NCBI RefSeq assembly: GCF_036248255.1
Contig: NZ_CP109179.1
Span: 62,001-126,000, forward strand
Source of the DNA: Streptomyces sp. NBC_01717
GTDB taxonomy: Bacteria > Actinomycetota > Actinomycetes > Streptomycetales > Streptomycetaceae
Reading direction: 5' to 3'
Length of the DNA stretch: 64,000 bases
Shown in pieces: positions 63,212 to 64,000 of the stretch (position 1 is its first letter; the number at the start of each line of letters is the position of its first letter). The notes under the pieces were generated by a model. The model was given only the letters and a program-made list of their open reading frames with translations, made no database searches and was not told where the DNA came from. The position numbers and the translations under genes are program-made.

Positions 63212-64000
63212 CAGGGAAGGCCACCGCTGCGCAGCAGCGCGTGACACCGCGGCGCGTGGGCAACGCACAGCGCCTGGACGGGCAGCTGAGCGGTGGCAGG
63301 ATCACCTACGCCGTATTGATCCTCTTCACCACTGGTTCCCTCTTCCCCCTGGTGTGGACGGCCATCGCCGCCTCCCGTACCAACACCCGGCTGGCAGAGA
63401 CACCCCCGCCTTTCTGGTTCGGCGGAAGGATCTTCGCCAACTTGGAGACGGCCTGGTCCGACGGCAACATGGGCCTGGCCCTGCTCAACACGACCACGGT
63501 AGCGGCCACGATCTCGGTCGGCACCGTGCTGTTCTCCACCATCGCCGGCTTCGCCTTCGCCAAGCTGCGCTTCCGCCTTAAGAACGTCCTGTTGATGCTG
63601 ACTATTGCCACCATGATGGTGCCGCCGCAGCTCGCCGTGGTGCCGCTGTTCATGCTGGTCGCTCAACTGGAGTGGACGAACCAGTTGCAGGCGGTGATCC
63701 TGCCGACCTTGGTCAGTGCATTCGGCGTGTTCTTCATGCGGCAGTACCTCACCGAGGCGCTGCCGACCGAGCTGATCGAGGCGGCTCGGGTGGACGGTGT
63801 GAGCAGCCTTCGCATGCTGTGGCATGTGGTCTTCCCGGCCGCGCGGCCAGCGATGGCGGTGCTGGCCATGCTCACCTTCGTCCAGGCGTGGAACGACTTC
63901 TTCTGGCCGATCATCGCGCTGACCCAGGACAACCCGACCGTACAGGTCGCTCTGACCGGCCTGGGTCGCGGCTATATCCCGGACCAGTCGGTCATCATGG
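63208..64000 (+). CDS. sugar ABC transporter permease (CebG-like), cut by the window end
   Basis: Starts ATG 63208 (MTGKATAAQQRVTPRRVG) and stays open to the last base. Helices ITYAVLILFTTGSLFPLVWT, NTTTVAATISVGTVLFSTIA and LMLTIATMMVPPQLAVVPLF, EAA loop IEAARVDGVSSLRMLWHVVF, then MAVLAMLTFVQAWNDFFWPI. MalG-type permease, partner of the preceding gene. Only the last helix or so is missing. Confidence 0.9.
   Translation, partial: MTGKATAAQQRVTPRRVGNAQRLDGQLSGGRITYAVLILFTTGSLFPLVWTAIAASRTNTRLAETPPPFWFGGRIFANLETAWSDGNMGLALLNTTTVAATISVGTVLFSTIAGFAFAKLRFRLKNVLLMLTIATMMVPPQLAVVPLFMLVAQLEWTNQLQAVILPTLVSAFGVFFMRQYLTEALPTELIEAARVDGVSSLRMLWHVVFPAARPAMAVLAMLTFVQAWNDFFWPIIALTQDNPTVQVALTGLGRGYIPDQSVIM

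Overview
The window is high-GC actinobacterial DNA, almost certainly Streptomyces. The evidence is the GTG/TTG starts, GTGA/ATGA overlaps, Streptomyces-type families (DUF6083, DUF6210, HSP18-type regulator, helicase-associated domains, SpoIIE/HATPase and LAL regulators) and rare in-frame TTA codons. Gene density is low, and insertion sequences, relics and frameshifted genes are abundant. This fits an accessory chromosome arm or a large plasmid rather than a core region.

Layout. 1-6.7 kb: small genes (an HTH protein, an Smr protein, a frameshifted HSP18-type regulator with twin palindromes, a small membrane protein) and an IS630-type element that splits an unknown minus-strand gene. 6.7-9.2 kb: one large effector-like protein with a papain-like and a His/Cys region, flanked by 31-bp direct repeats. 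9.5-17.1 kb: hypothetical membrane proteins, a YVTN beta-propeller, a tyrosine recombinase behind a coupled small ORF, and a DUF6083 protein. 17.5-23.7 kb: two abutting IS630-type elements inside a helicase-associated-domain gene, more decayed helicase-associated sequence, two paralogous small membrane proteins, and ISL3 and IS256 relics. 24 kb: an LAETG cell-wall-anchored protein.

25.3-35.2 kb is the centrepiece. A two-gene unit, a Trypco1-like protein followed by a trypsin-like protease/nSTAND ATPase/beta-propeller protein of about 1,450 residues, is present twice in tandem on the minus strand. Each pair is joined by an ATGA overlap. It looks like a predicted conflict or programmed-death module. 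A tRNA-Leu(CAA) lies just upstream.

35.7-43.3 kb: a mosaic of small genes and relics, including a Phd/RelE toxin-antitoxin pair with a 30-bp palindromic operator and a second overlapping pair that resembles an undescribed toxin-antitoxin. 43.3-45.8 kb: a PAS/GAF/SpoIIE/HATPase protein whose phosphatase metal ligands are mostly replaced. 46-49 kb: relics. 49.3-57.6 kb: regulators (XRE-NB-ARC-TPR, ECF sigma factor, LAL/LuxR). 58-64 kb: a GH1 beta-glucosidase opposite a CUT1 sugar ABC operon (binding protein and two permeases, the last running off the end), probably for uptake and cleavage of a beta-glucoside such as cellobiose.

Two window-wide patterns stand out. A roughly 260-bp imperfect repeat occurs in five full or partial copies (about 2.0, 21.1, 21.6, 24.9 and 42.7 kb). 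Several otherwise intact genes carry single-base frameshifts in GC-rich stretches, which may be real decay or uncorrected sequencing error.
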